From assembly GCA_947561585.1 (NCBI GenBank), contig CANNZV010000858.1, positions 124,001 to 188,000 on the forward strand: a DNA stretch of 64,000 nucleotides. The letters are read 5' to 3'. Source of the DNA: Caprella mutica. Its lineage: Eukaryota > Arthropoda > Malacostraca > Amphipoda > Caprellidae. Numbering within the stretch: the first letter of the stretch is position 1; every line of letters begins with the position of its first letter. The position numbers and the translations under genes are program-made. The notes below the pieces were generated by a model. That model saw nothing but the letters and a program-made list of their open reading frames with translations, did no database searches and was not told where the DNA came from. Positions 32,255 through 45,085 of the stretch are shown here, piece by piece.

Positions 32255-32805
32255 TTGTTAATTATTAAATTTTTAATATTTATTCAATTTTTAATATTTA
32301 TTCAATTTTTAATATTTATTCAATTTTTAATATTTATTCAATTTTTAGTATTTATTCAATTTTTAATAATCTTTTGTTTAATTATTCAATATTTAATATT
32401 TATTCAATTTTTAATAATCTTTTGGTTAATTATTCATTTTTTAATATTTATTCAATTTTTAATAATCTTTTGTTTAATTATTCAATATTTAATATTTATT
32501 CAATTTTTAATAATCTTTTGGTTAATTATTCATTTTTTAATATTTATTCAATTTTTAATAATCTTTTGTTTAATTATTCAATATTTAATATTTATTCAAT
32601 TTTTAATAATCTTTTGTTTAATTATTCAATATTTAATATTTATTCAATTTTTAATAATCTTTTGTTTAATTATTCAATATTTAATATTTATTCAATTTTT
32701 AATAATCTTTTGTTTAATTATTCAATATTTAATATTTATTCAATTTTTAATAATCTTTTTTGTTAATTATTCAATTTTTAATAATCTTTTGGTTAATTTC
32801 TCAAT
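32255..32805. repeat. 48-bp AT-rich compound minisatellite
   Basis: A simple 17-bp part (TTCAATTTTTAATATTTA) at the left is followed by about nine 48-bp units with ATTTTTAATAATCTTTTGTT and TAATTATTCAATATTT. A two-unit alternation (TTTGGTTAATTATTCATTTT) marks local duplication. Confidence 0.92.
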
Positions 32806-33480
32806 TTAAACATGTTAATTAATAATTCAATTTTTGATATTTTAGATAAAAATTCAATTGATTTCCATTGATTTTGTTCATAAAAAAGTGCCGGAAAAGG
32901 AATTTCATTTATTAATTACTGTTAGATATTTGGTAACAATTGTAATATAAAAAAAATAGGTTTTCATTTCTCTTTACATTTGGTAATAAAATTTTGTGAA
33001 AAATTATGAAAATATGGTAAAAAATAATATGGTTTACAGGAAGACGAGTTGACTCGTTTTTGCCGGCAGAGGTATTTTCAAAATAAAAAGTTAACCACAA
33101 AAATGGGAAGAAGAAATAATTGCAAACTGTTTTCATAACCAGCATCAAAAATACTATTTAAAAGTTAGAACCAAAATAAAAAATAGTCCGAAAAGAAACG
33201 TTTTTTACAAAAAAAATTATTAGGGACGGGGTAATTGAATATTACATACAATTTTTTTTCAAATTATTTCTGACTATATATGTAATCTTATATCGATTGA
33301 CATACAAAAGTATTCAAGAATCATACTTTCTAGTAACGTAAATATCATAGTTATGTGCTAAAAGTGTTTTTCTCCCATATTCTTTCCCTATTTATATATT
33401 TACACACAAATATAAAAATACACAGTTTAGCAATTATGAACTGTTATGAGAATAATCCAAAAGATTATTAATTCAAATAT
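32806..33480. other. AT-rich intergenic, nothing recognised
   Basis: No supported feature was found. Confidence 0.4.
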
Positions 33481-34253
33481 AGGTAAAGCTCGTACAACGT
33501 CCAGTACATGTACCGGAAAAGTGTCCGCTATACCGATCAGCGTTCGTTGTAACGATACATTATTTAGTTTAGTTGGGGGTTTAAACTTTGTAAGTTTTCT
33601 TTAACAGCATTTCAAAGAAACTTAATGAAGGTAAACAATCTCAGATTATTATTAAAAAGAAAAATTTAATGAAAATCTTATAATATTTATATAACTCACT
33701 TATATAAATGTGCGAAATAATAATGTAGGTATAAATGTAACTTAAAATACTATATAATATGATTAAAAAAGGGTGCTGTTTCTCAACTTCACTTACATAG
33801 ATATATATGTACCTGCATGCAAACTAATTTACATAACCTAATTAATAATCGTTCATTAAACTGAACACAACTTTAAATATATTATTTCATTTCTTGATTC
33901 TAGTTTTTTATGTTTGGTATGAACAAATGAAGTATAAATTAAAATAGAATATAGAATAGTCACACCCTTTTCTAATTTCTATTCAAATTTTCTAGTCAAA
34001 GAAAATGTGGCGAGAAAGGGTAACAAAATCAAAATAATGAAAACCTTAAAAACAATATTTTAAGTGTTGATTGTCAATTGTAATACCTCTGAATATTATC
34101 AATGTTTAACTAGATACTTGGTAGACGTATAAAATCTTTGTTAAACCATAAAATTTAAAGAGTTCGTTGTAGCGAGCTGCAGTCCGCTAGAGCGGACAAT
34201 TTTTGTCCTTTGTATGTGGTGTCCTTTCAAATATCGTACACTGAGCTTTACCT
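33481..34253. mobile_element. Possible 773-bp element with AGGTAAAGCTC ends
   Basis: AGGTAAAGCTCGTAC at the left pairs with GAGCTTTACCT at the right. TCCGCTATACCG and GTCCGCTAGAGCGGAC lie near either end, as do two GTTCGTTGTA words. No TSD or transposase was found, so the call is tentative. Confidence 0.4.
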
Positions 34254-34711
34254 GAATTGCAACTGGCCTATTTCAAAAGTACAACCAATGCATTAATAGC
34301 TAGGCCTATGCATACGGATATTCCAAAAGATAAAGTAGTCCAGATGATATTTAATGGGCTTCTAAGAGTTTTTTTTAGGGGTAATAGAAACAAGAAGCAA
34401 TTGTCAAAATTCGTCAACCTGAAGAAAATTCTGCCACGAATGCTCAGTTTGATCAAGCTGACAAATTGCCCGAGTCACGAATTCGTATGGGGGAGGGGTC
34501 GAAATTCCTCCTGTCTATATTGAATATGTTGAGATTATAGCCCCCCCCCTCCCTGTGGCAATACCCCCCCCCCCCTTTGATTTACTCCCCCTCATTATCT
34601 ACTATCGTCTAAGCCATTACCCTGCATTGCACTTCTAATTGCCTACTCAGCGGAACACTGCCCCCACTACCAAGATATAGCCCTTGTCTTTACTTCTGAC
34701 TACTCTTCTGT
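34254..34711. other. Intergenic with C-runs
   Basis: 34540-34610 holds long C tracts (CCCCCCCCCTCCC, ACCCCCCCCCCCCC). Nothing else was recognised. Confidence 0.4.
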
Positions 34712-35300
34712 AGTGAAATACTCTATAGTGAATGTAGACCGTAAGGAAGTAGCCTCTATAGTGAATATAGAGTCATGAGTAAAGAAGTAACCTGTATAGT
34801 GAATATAGAGTCATGAGTAAAGAAATAGCCTCTATAACTGCCCCAAGACTCGAGACACAGCCTTTACCTTTAATTCATACACAACTCCTCTATAGTAAAA
34901 TACTCCTGTATAGTGAAATGAAATTGCCTGAAATTTGGTGAAACGATTGGTCCAAGTCTAGTGACCTGCTGGTAGAATTTTAAGAGTGACCCGCTCAAAG
35001 GTCAAGGTCATGGTCTTTTATAATTCAAAAAGTAATGAACCATATTGCATAAACTTAGTGGGACGATTGGTCAATATAAAGGAACCATTTTGTTAGATTT
35101 TGGGGGCGATCGGGTTAAAGGTCAAAGATCAAGGCCATTTGTAATTCAGTAACTCAAAAAGTATTCAACCAAATTGTCTGAAATTTGATGGTACAATATT
35201 GGTCAATGTCCAGGAACCATCTGGTAGAATTTTGGGAGCGATCCAGTCAAAGGTCAAGGTCATTTATAACTCAATAATTCAAAAAGTGTCCAGTCACTTT
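34712..35300. repeat. Degenerate direct repeats, including about 130-bp units with AAGGTCAAGGTCA
   Basis: 34712-34850 repeats CTATAGTGAATATAGAGTCA. From 34915 to 35290 three imperfect copies of a roughly 130-bp unit occur, with TGCCTGAAATTTGGTG, ACGATTGGTC, GGTAGAATTTTGGGAGCGAT and GTCAAAGGTCAAGGTCA. A reverse-complement copy lies at 48095-48215. Confidence 0.7.
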
Positions 35301-35937
35301 TAAAGTGTCCAGTCAAAATAGGATAAAAGTATTTTATGAAAAACAACATATTTTACAATAAAGTGTGGCATACAATGTAATAGAATATTATGGTTACAAT
35401 TACCAGATGTGGATTGAATTACGTATGAGAAGTTACTAATTAGTATTCCTATACTAATTAGTATCCATGATACCTGCATCTGTTGTTTATTTTATTTGGA
35501 TACCGATTGAATTGCTCGTATTTTAATGAGATTTTTAATAAAATTTTCATCCTTTATTTAATTAGCATCTGTTAATTGTAACTTTGCTCTAATAGAAAAT
35601 AATCCGTCGTCATTGTTTTTATTTATATAAATTAAATTCCATTATTTTATCGTTATATTTAATATTCCCTAATACGGAAAATTATAAAAGGGCTTGATGA
35701 AATTTGTATTTTGTGCTTTTTTTCTTCAATCAAATCCTCATCCTTATAATTTAAAGTTTAATAGTTTTATGTGGCTGCAGCAATGAATTAATATTGTATT
35801 ATCAATTTAATTTTAAAGCAGTTCAAGCAAATAAAATTTTCCTCCTTAATTTTTATGCTTTTATTTCCAAGTTGTTTTCATGTCTATTTGTTTATTTATT
35901 CGTTTCCTGTCAATTATTTTCTGGTTATCCTTAAGTT
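35301..35937. other. AT-rich intergenic, one MITE-core trace
   Basis: TTAGTATCCATGATACCTGC at about 35458 resembles the MITE core. Nothing else was seen. Confidence 0.4.
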
Positions 35938-36475
35938 TAGGTAAATAAATAATCAATGTTAAAATGATTAATCCATGTTAAAATAATTAATCCATGTTAA
36001 AATCATTAATCCGTGTTAAAATAAATAATCAATGTTAAAATAAATAATCAATGTTAAAATGATTAATCTATGTTAAAAAATGATTAATCCATGTTAAAAT
36101 GATTAATCCATGTTAAAATGATTAATCCATGTTAAAATGATTAATCCATGTTAAAATGATTAATCCATGTTAAAAAATGATTAATCCATGTTAAAAAATG
36201 ATTAATCCATGTTGAAATGATTAATCCATGTTGAAATGATTAATCCATGTTAAAATGATTAATCCATGTTAAAAAATGATTAATCCATGTTAAAAATGAT
36301 TAATCCATGTTAAAAAATGATTAATCCATGTTGAAATGATTAATCCATGTTGAAATGATTAATCCATGTTAAAATGATTAATCCATGTTAAAAGATTAAT
36401 CCATGTTAAAATGAATAATCCATGTTAAAATGATTAATCCATGTTAAAATGAATAATCCATGTTAAAATTATGAT
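35938..36475. repeat. About 19-bp minisatellite, some 29 copies, variable A-run
   Basis: The unit is ATGATTAATCCATGTTAAA, with 18 to 20 bp per copy because the A-run changes length. Variants TTGAAATG and AATCAATG occur in blocks. Confidence 0.95.
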
Positions 36476-36544
36476 TATTAATCCATTCTGAAATTATGAT
36501 TATTATTATTTATTTATTACAAATTATTCCTTCATGTTGAAATT

Positions 36545-37575
36545 ATTCTGTGTTCCTATATTGCTAACAGTGTCCTCATTGGGGTACTTACTGTGTTCCT
36601 ATATTGCTAACAGTGTCCTCATTGGGGTACTTACTGTGTTCCTATATTGCTAACAGTGTCCTCATTGGGGTACTTACTGTGTCCCAATATTGCTAACAGT
36701 GTCCTCATTGGGGTACTTACCGTGTCCCTATTTTGCTAACAGTGTCCTCATTGGGGTACTTACTGTGTCCCTATTTTGCTAACAGTGTCCTCATTGGGGT
36801 ACTTACTGTGTCCCTATATTGCTAACAGTGTCCTCATTGGGGTACTTACCGTGTCCCTATTTTGCTAACAGTGTCCTCATTGGGGTACTTACTGTGTCCC
36901 TATTTTGCTAACAGTGTCCTCATTGGGGTACTTACTGTGTCCCTATATTGCTAACAGTGTCCTCATTGGGGTACTTACTGTGTCTTTATCTTGCTAACAG
37001 TGTCCTCATTGGGGTACTTACTGTGTCTTTATATTGCTAACAGTGTCCTCATTGGGGTACTTACTGTGTCCCTATATTGCTAACAGTGTCCTCATTGGGG
37101 TACTTACTGTGTCCCTATATTGCTAACAGTGTCCTCATTGGGGTACTTACTGTGTCCCTAAATTGCTAACAGTGTCCTCATTGGGGTACTTATTGTGTCC
37201 CTATATTGCTAACAGTGTCCTCATTGGGGTACTTATTGTGTCCCTATATTGCTAACAGTGTCCTCATTGGGGTACTTACTGTGTCCCTATATTGCTAACA
37301 GTGTCCTCATTGGGGTACTTACTGTGTCCCTAAATTGCTAACAGTGTCCTCATTGGGGTACTTACTGTGTCCCTAAATTGCTAACAGTGTCCTCATTGGG
37401 GTACTTATTGTGTCCCTATATTGCTAACAGTGTCCTCATTGGGGTACTTATTGTGTCCCTATATTGCTAACAGTGTCCTCATTGGGGTACTTACTGTGTC
37501 CCTATACTATATTGCTAACAGTGTCCTCATTGGAATGCTTACCGTGTCCCTATTTTGCTAACAGTGTCCCTATTC
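36545..37575. repeat. 43-bp minisatellite, about 24 copies
   Basis: The unit contains GTGTCCCTATATTGCTAACA then GTGTCCTCATTGGGGTACTT. Variants (TATTTTG, TAAATTG, TTTATATTG) recur in the same order, so multi-unit blocks are duplicated. On the minus strand each unit has ACAGTAAGTACC, a donor-like word. Confidence 0.96.
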
Positions 37576-37879
37576 GTTACTTTACATTTATATAAATAAC
37601 TACCAGCAACTTATAAAATACAGTTCCATGCATCTTCCATCTTCTAAATTTTCTCCATCATTTCGTGTATGCATACAACCCCCACCCCCCCTTCTCCCCC
37701 GCTTCTAAATCTCATGGCTTTGGGCCACAAAAAGATCCAAACCTCGAATGCCTGAGTGAAGAAAGAAAACGAGATTTTAGCCTGGGAAGTTAGGTTAGGA
37801 TTTCAGTCTTTGGAGACTTGGGGCATGGAATGAAAGCTGGGAATTGAGGGGATTGTAACTTTGGAACGAGTGGATGGTA
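37576..37879. other. Unique spacer with C-run
   Basis: Nothing was recognised between two arrays. Confidence 0.45.
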
Positions 37880-40196
37880 GAACGTGGAGTCTATGGTAGA
37901 GCGTGAGGTGGGATGATAGAGCGTGAAGTCGATGGTAGAACGTGAAGTGGGATGGTAGAGCGTTGAGTGGATGGTAGAACGTGGAGTGGATGGTAGAACT
38001 TGGAGTGGATGGTAGAACTTGGAGTGGATGGTAGAACCTGGAGTGGATGGTAGAACCTGGAGTGGATGGTAGAACGTGGAGTGGATGGTAGAACGTGGAG
38101 TCGATGGTAGAACGTGAGGTGGATGGTAGAACGTGAGGTGGATGGTAGAACTTGGAGTGGACTGTAGAACGTGAGGTGAAAGGTAGAACCTGGAGTGGAT
38201 GCTAGAACGTGGAGTCGATGGTAGAACGTGGAGTCTATGATAGAACGTGAGGTGGATGGTAGAACGTGAGGTGGATGGTAGAACGTGAGGTGGATGGTAG
38301 AACGTGAGGTGGATGGTAGAACCTGGAGTGGATGATAGAACGTGGAGTGCATGATAGAACGTGAAGTGGATGGTAGAACGTGGAGTGGATGGTAGAACGT
38401 GGAGTGGATGATAGAACGTGGAGTGGATGATAGAACGTGGAGTGGATGATAGAACGTGGAGTGGATGATAGAACGTGGAGTGGATGATAGAACGTGGAGT
38501 GGATGATAGAACGTGGAGTGGATGGTAAAACGTGAAGTCGCTGGTAGAACGTGAAGTCGCTGGTAGAACGTGAAGTCGATGGTAGAACGTGAAGTCGATG
38601 GTAGAACGTGAAGTGGATGGTAGAACGTGAAGTCGATGGTAGAGCGTGAGGTGGGATGATAGAGCGTGAAGTCGATGGTAGAACGTGAAGTGGGATGGTA
38701 GAGCGTTGAGTGGATGGTAGAACGTGGAGTGGATGGTAGAACTTGGAGTGGATGGTAGAACTTGGAGTGGATGGTAGAACCTGGAGTGGATGGTAGAACC
38801 TGGAGTGGATGGTAGAACGTGGAGTGGATGGTAGAACGTGGAGTCGATGGTAGAACGTGAGGTGGATGGTAGAACGTGAGGTGGATGGTAGAACTTGGAG
38901 TGGACTGTAGAACGTGAGGTGAAAGGTAGAACCTGGAGTGGATGCTAGAACGTGGAGTCGATGGTAGAACGTGGAGTCTATGATAGAACGTGAGGTGGAT
39001 GGTAGAACGTGAGGTGGATGGTAGAACGTGAGGTGGATGGTAGAACGTGAGGTGGATGGTAGAACCTGGAGTGGATGATAGAACGTGGAGTGCATGATAG
39101 AACGTGAAGTGGATGGTAGAACGTGGAGTGGATGGTAGAACGTGGAGTGGATGATAGAACGTGGAGTGGATGATAGAACGTGGAGTGGATGATAGAACGT
39201 GGAGTGGATGATAGAACGTGGAGTGGATGATAGAACGTGGAGTGGATGATAGAACGTGGAGTGGATGGTAAAACGTGAAGTCGCTGGTAGAACGTGAAGT
39301 CGCTGGTAGAACGTGAAGTCGATGGTAGAACGTGAAGTCGATGGTAGAACGTGAAGTTGATGGTAGAACGTGAAGTGGATGGTAGAGCGTGAAGTGGATG
39401 GTAGAGCGTGAAGTGGATGGTAGAACGTGAAGTGGATGATAGAGCGTGAAGTGGATGATAGAACGTGGAGTGGATGATAGAACGTGGAGTGGATGATAGA
39501 ACGTGAAGTGGATGGTAAAACGTGAAGTGGATGGTAAAACGTGAAGTCGATGGTAGAACGTGAAGTCGATGGTAGAACGTGAAGTCGATGGTAGAACGTG
39601 AAGTCGATGGTAGAACGTGAAGTCGATGGTAGAACGTGAAGTCGATGGTAGAACGTGAAGTCGATGGTAGAACGTGAAGTGGATGATAGAACGTGAAGTC
39701 GATGGTAGAACGTGAAGTGGATGATAGAACGTGAAGTGGATGATAGAACGTGAAGTCGATGGTAGAACGTGAAGTGGATGGTAGAACGTGGAGTGGATGG
39801 TAGAACGTGGAGTGGATGGTAGAACGTGGAGTGGATGGTAGCAAACGTGGAGTGGATGGTAGCAAACGTGGAGTGGATGGTAGAACGTGGAGTGGATGGT
39901 AGAACGTGGAGTGGATGGTAGAACGTGGAGTGGATGGTAGAACGTGGAGTGGATGGTAGAACGTGGAGTGGATGGTAGAACGTGGAGTGGATGGTAGAAC
40001 GTGGAGTGGATGGTAGAACGTGGAGTGGATGGTAGCAAACGTGGAGTGGATGGTAGCAAACGTGGAGTGGATGGTAGAACGTGGAGTGGATGGTAGAACG
40101 TGGAGTGGATGGTAGAACGTGGAGTGGATGGTAGCAAACGTGGAGTGGATGGTAGCAAATGTGGAGTGGATGGTAGAACGTGGAGTGGAGAGATTT
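37880..40196. repeat. 19-bp minisatellite, about 120 copies, with a 740-bp internal duplication
   Basis: The unit is GGATGGTAGAACGTGGAGT, with GTGAAGTCG, GTGAGGTGG and GATAGAACG variants. A distinctive run starting GCGTGAGGTGGGATGATAGA occurs at 37901 and again at 38644, followed by the same order of variants for several hundred bases. Minus-strand open frames of up to 755 codons arise because three units are 57 bp and stops are absent. They are not genes. Confidence 0.97.
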
Positions 40197-40924
40197 GGAA
40201 TTTACCATTTTAATCTAAACTGATATTTTTTATTAGATAGGTCAGAAAAACTCTCACCAAAATTTCTTTTTTCAAATTATTTTTTTCCTTCAATTTTTTG
40301 CTGGGACCCGCTAGTATCGCAGCCTAAAAACACCCCCTGATTGTTGTTGTTGAGGTATATTTGCTTCAATATTTAACAGACTTTGCTTGCAACTGACTTT
40401 AAATATTAGCTCTGTTTATTCGCTACAATTTCTTGAAAGTATAATTTTAGAAAAGTGTTTTTGGTTGTCAAATTTGATTGATCGTTTCGATAATGACCTA
40501 AAAAATTCTTAACGGAGAAAGTTGTTTGAAAGAAATTTTAAATAATAGCTTAGAATTTACTACTAAATAATTTATTAAAATTATTTAAGAAGCACAAATG
40601 TTTAAATTCAATTTTAATGCTGAGAAGAAAATAGAAAAAATTTGAAGTTTCGGATTTGGCAGAGGCAATTGTTGCCATCTTCTGCAGGTGTTAGAAACAG
40701 TCGTTCGTCACGTTCTTAGTCCCTTTGCGCTCATTTTTGTCCTTTCTTGATGGCTGGTGAAAGCCATTCATCTTCGTGAAGGGAAAAACTGAAGTCTGAA
40801 CAACGATGAGACGTCCATATTGTGATGTAAAAACACTGTGTTTGGGGATTACTTCGGGGAGATGAATCCCAGTCTGAAAATTGCACCTGCTTGATCGGTA
40901 ATGAGTAAAAGATCATGAATGTAA
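40197..40924. other. Intergenic; possible fragment of an old retroelement
   Basis: 40665-40900 is less AT-rich and looks like decayed coding or element sequence, but I recognise no domain on either strand. Confidence 0.3.
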
Positions 40925-41260
40925 GATAAAGTGGAATTTATTTTATTTGGTATTCATATATCTGCAGATACCAATCGAAATAACAAGTTAAATGATTATT
41001 TTATTAATTGGTATCCATGATACTTGCAGATACCAATTATAATAACGAGTTAAATCATATATTATTTTTTTAATTGGTATCCATGATACTTGCAGATACC
41101 AATTATAATAACGAGTTAAATCATATATTATTTTAATTGGTATCCAGGATCCTTGCAGATACCAATTAAAATAACTAGGTAAATTTGTATCTTATTTTAA
41201 TTGGTGTTCACGATACCTGCAATACCAATTAAGTTAAATCATAATTACTATACATTTTTT
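40925..41260. repeat. Tandem expansion of the MITE core, about 5 copies of roughly 60-75 bp
   Basis: Each copy has AATTGGTATCCATGATACTT, GCAGATACCAATTATAAT and AACGAGTTAAATCA, the palindromic centre of the GGGTAAGTT MITE plus its neighbour AACGAGTTAA. MITE-arm-like sequence (CCTGAAAGATGTGG) follows at the right. Confidence 0.75.
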
Positions 41261-41806
41261 CCTGAAAGATGTGGCTATGTTCGTTGATAGAGTATTCCCC
41301 CTGTACATTTTCTCTCGTTTAGTCAGGCAATAAAATAGCGTGGTGGTGTAAATTCATCTCCGCTGTCTAGCGGAGATCCCCTGTAATCCTAGCGTGCAAA
41401 TCCTTCTGGGGGCCGCTTAATGTTGCCAAGAACTGCGCTAGAGCTGCCCAGAGAGTGGTAATGCTGCTCAGAACTGCTGCGATTTACCTACTGCAATTTG
41501 AAACATTTTTGCTTGCATATGAATGATTATTTGTCAGCTCTATTTTCCCTATATTTTTCTTTATTTGTATAGATGTATAGAATTATATTTATTTTGCATT
41601 ATTAGGATATATTTTTCCAAATAGAATGTAACATTATACTTAATAATGTTCATAATTATTCACATGATGTTAATTTGATTATAAAAAAATATTATTAGTG
41701 TAGATATTGATAGGATGAATTTTTATGTCCAAATCACGAATTAAAATTAGCATTTATAGTTTTAATTTATAAAAAATCGTAATTTTTCAACCACAAATAT
41801 CAATAA
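41261..41806. other. Intergenic, nothing recognised
   Basis: AT-rich sequence with no supported feature. Confidence 0.4.
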
Positions 41807-44200
41807 ATAAAGTGCACCGTGAAGAGTTAAAACAACCACTAATAGTTATAAATAAAGTGCACAGTGAAGGGTTAAAACAACCACCAATAGTTGTAAATAA
41901 AGTGCACAGTGAAGGGTTAAAACAACCACTAATAGTTATAAATAAAGTGCACAGTGAAAAGTTAAAACAACCACCAATAGTTGTAAATTAAGTGCACAGT
42001 GAAGGGTTAAAACAACCACCAATAGTTGTAAATAAAGTGCACAGTGAAGGGTTAAAACAACCACAAGTAGTTGTAAATAAAGTGCACAGTGAAGAGTTAG
42101 AACAACCACCAATAGTTGTAAATAAAGTGCACAGTGAAGAGTTAAAACAACCACCAATAGTTGTAAATAAAGTGCACAGTGAAGAGTTAAAACAACCACC
42201 AATAGTTGTAAATAAAGTGCACGGTGAAGAGTTAAAACAACCACTAATAGTTGTAAATAAAGTGCACGGTGAAGAGTTAAACAACCACCAATAGTTGTAA
42301 TTAAAGTGCACAGTGATGAGTTGAAACAACCACCAATAGTTTTAAATAAAGTGCACAGTGAAGAGTTAAAACAACCACTAATAGATGTAAATAAAGTGCA
42401 CAGTGAAGAGTTAAAACAACCACCAATAGTTGTAAATAAAGTGCACAGTGAAGAGTTAAAACAACCACCAATAGTTGTAAATAAAGTGCACAGTGAAGAG
42501 TTAAAACAACCACTAATAGTTGTAAATAAAGTGCACAGTGAAGAGTTAAAACAACAACCAATAGTTGTAAATAAAGTGCACAGTGAAGAGTTAAAACAAC
42601 CACTAATAGTTATAAATAAAGTGAAGAGTTAAAACAACCACTAATAGTTGTAAATAAACTGAAGAGTTGAAACAACCACTAATAGTTGTAAATATAGTGA
42701 AGAGTTAAAACAACCACTAATAGTTGTAAATAAAGTGAAGAGTTAAAACAACCACTAATAGTTGTAAATAAAGTGAAGAGTTAAAACAACCACTAATAGT
42801 TGTAAATAAAGTGTAGAGTTAAAACAACCACTAATAGTTGTAAATAAAGTGAAGAGTTGAAACAACCACTAATAGTTGTAAATAAAGTGAAGAGTTGAAA
42901 CAACCACTAATAGTTGTAAATAAAGTGAAGAGTTGAAACAACCACTAATAGTTGTAAATAAAGTGAAGAGTTGAAACAACCACTAATAGTTGTAAATAAA
43001 GTGAAGAGTTGAAACAACCACTAATAGTTGTAAATAAAGTGAAGAGTTAAAACAACCACTAATAGTTGTAAATAAACTGAAGAGTTGAAACAACCACTAA
43101 TAGTTGTAAATATAGTGAAGAGTTAAAACAACCACTAATAGTTGTAAATAAAGTGAAGAGTTAAAACAACCACTAATAGTTGTAAATAAAGTGAAGAGTT
43201 AAAACAACCACTAATAGTTGTAAATAAAGTGTAGAGTTAAAACAACCACTAATAGTTGTAAATAAAGTGAAGAGTTGAAACAACCACTAATAGTTGTAAA
43301 TAAAGTCAAGAGTTGAAACAACCACTAATAGTTGTAAATAAAGTGAAGAGTTGAAACAACCACTAATAGTTGTAAATAAAGTGAAGAGTTGAAACAACCA
43401 CTAATAGTTGTAAATAAAGTGAAGAGTTGAAACAACCACTAATAGTTGTAAATAAAGTGAAGAGTTGAAACAACCACTAATAGTTGTAAATAAAGTGAAG
43501 AGTTGAAACAACCACTAATAGTTGTAAATAAAGTGAAGAGTTGAAACAACCACTAATATATAGTTGTAAATAAAGTGAAGAGTTAAAACAACCACCAATA
43601 GTTGTAAATAAAGTGCACAGTGAAGAGTTAAAACAACCACTAATAGTTATAAATAAATTGCACAGTGAAGAGTTAAAACAACCAATAATAGTTATAAATA
43701 AAGTGCACAGTGAAGAATTAAAACAACCACTAATAGTTATAAATAAAGTGCACAGTGAAGGGTTAAAACAACCACCAATAGTTGTAAATAAAGTGCACAG
43801 TGAAGAGTTAATCAACCACCAATAGTTGTAATTAAAGTGCACAGTGAAAAGTTAAAACAACCACCAATAGTTGTAAATAAAGTGCACAGTGAAGAGTTAA
43901 AACAACCACTAATAGTTGTAAATAAAGTGCACAGTGAAGAGTTAAAACAACCACCAATAGTTGTAAATAAAGTGCACAGTGAAGAGTTAAAACAACCACT
44001 AATAGTTATAAATAAAGTGAAGAGTTAAAACAACCACTAATAGTTGTAAATAAAGTGAAGAGTTGAAACAACCACTAATAGTTGTAAATAAAGTGAAGAG
44101 TTGAAACAACCACTAATAGTTGTAAATAAAGTACACAGTGAAGGGTTAAAACAACCACCAATAGTTGTAAATAAAGTGCACAGTGAAGGGTTTCCATGTT
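41807..44200. repeat. 45-bp and 38-bp interleaved minisatellite, about 58 copies
   Basis: Long units hold AAAGTGCACAGTGAAGGGTT, AAAACAACCACCAATAGTTG and TAAAT. Short units lack a 7-bp GCACAGT piece (45 minus 7 gives 38). Long units lie at both ends and short ones in the middle (about 42610-43610), where a block of about 430 bp is itself duplicated. Frames open in both strands across the long units follow from the 45-bp period. Confidence 0.96.
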
Positions 44201-44309
44201 GTGTTTATTTTTTCTTCCAATTACAACTGTTTGTCTCTTGTAGTTTCAGCTTATTGAACCTCATCTATTGCAACACACGTGGTTATTAATTCCGATAGTA
44301 GTGAACTTG

Positions 44310-45085
44310 TTACAGTACTTACTGATAGTAGTTGCAGTACTTACTGATAGTAGTTGCAGTACTTACTGATAGTAGTTGCAGTACTTACTGATAGTAGTTA
44401 CACTACTTACTGATAGTAGTTGCAGTACTTGCTGATAGTAGTTACACTACTTACTGATAGTAGTTACAGTACTCACTGATAGTAGTTACAGTACTCACTG
44501 ATAGTAGTTGCAGTACTTACTGATAGTAGTTACACTACTTACTGATAGTAGTTGCAGTACTTGCTGATAGTAGTTACACTACTTACTGATAGTAGTTGCA
44601 GTACTTACTGATAGTAGTTACACTACTTACTGATAGTAGTTGCAGTACTTACTGATAGTAGTTACAGTACTTACTGATAGTAGTTACAGTACTTACTGAT
44701 AGTAGTTACAGTACTTACTGATAGTAGTTGCAGTACTTACTGATAGTAGTTGCAGTACTTACTGATAGTAGTTGCAGTAATTACTGATAGTAGTTACAGT
44801 ACTTACTGATAGTAGTTACAGTACTTACTGATAGTAGTTACAGTACTTACTGATAGTAGTTACAGTACTTACTGATAGTAGTTACAGTACTTACTGATAG
44901 TAGTTACAGTACTTACTGATAGTAGTTACAGTACTTACTGATAGTAGTTACAGTACTTACTGATAGTAGTTACAGTACTTACTGATAGTAGTTGCAGTAC
45001 TTACTGATAGTAGTTGCAGTACTTACTGATAGTAGTTGCAGTACTTACTGATAGTAGTTACAGTACTTACTGATAGTACATCAAC
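44310..45085. repeat. 22-bp minisatellite, about 35 copies
   Basis: The unit contains CTTACTGATAGTAGTTGCAG. TGCAGT or TACAGT or TACACT variants alternate. The minus strand reads CAGTAAGTACTG in each unit, resembling a splice donor. A lone related copy is at 47490-47515. Confidence 0.96.

Noticed and set aside
35938..37575. CRISPR-like arrays
   Set aside because: Units are contiguous or have near-identical 'spacers', there are no cas genes, and the host is a eukaryote. These are minisatellites.
37891..40208. Overlapping 755-, 657- and 295-codon minus-strand frames as repetitive proteins
   Set aside because: The 19-bp unit lacks stops in these frames, so all three frames remain open in the same sequence. 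This is the signature of a repeat, not of coding selection.
40665..40916. Retroelement reverse transcriptase remnant
   Set aside because: Base composition differs from the flanks, but no reverse-transcriptase motif can be read in any frame, so no feature beyond a tentative note is claimed.
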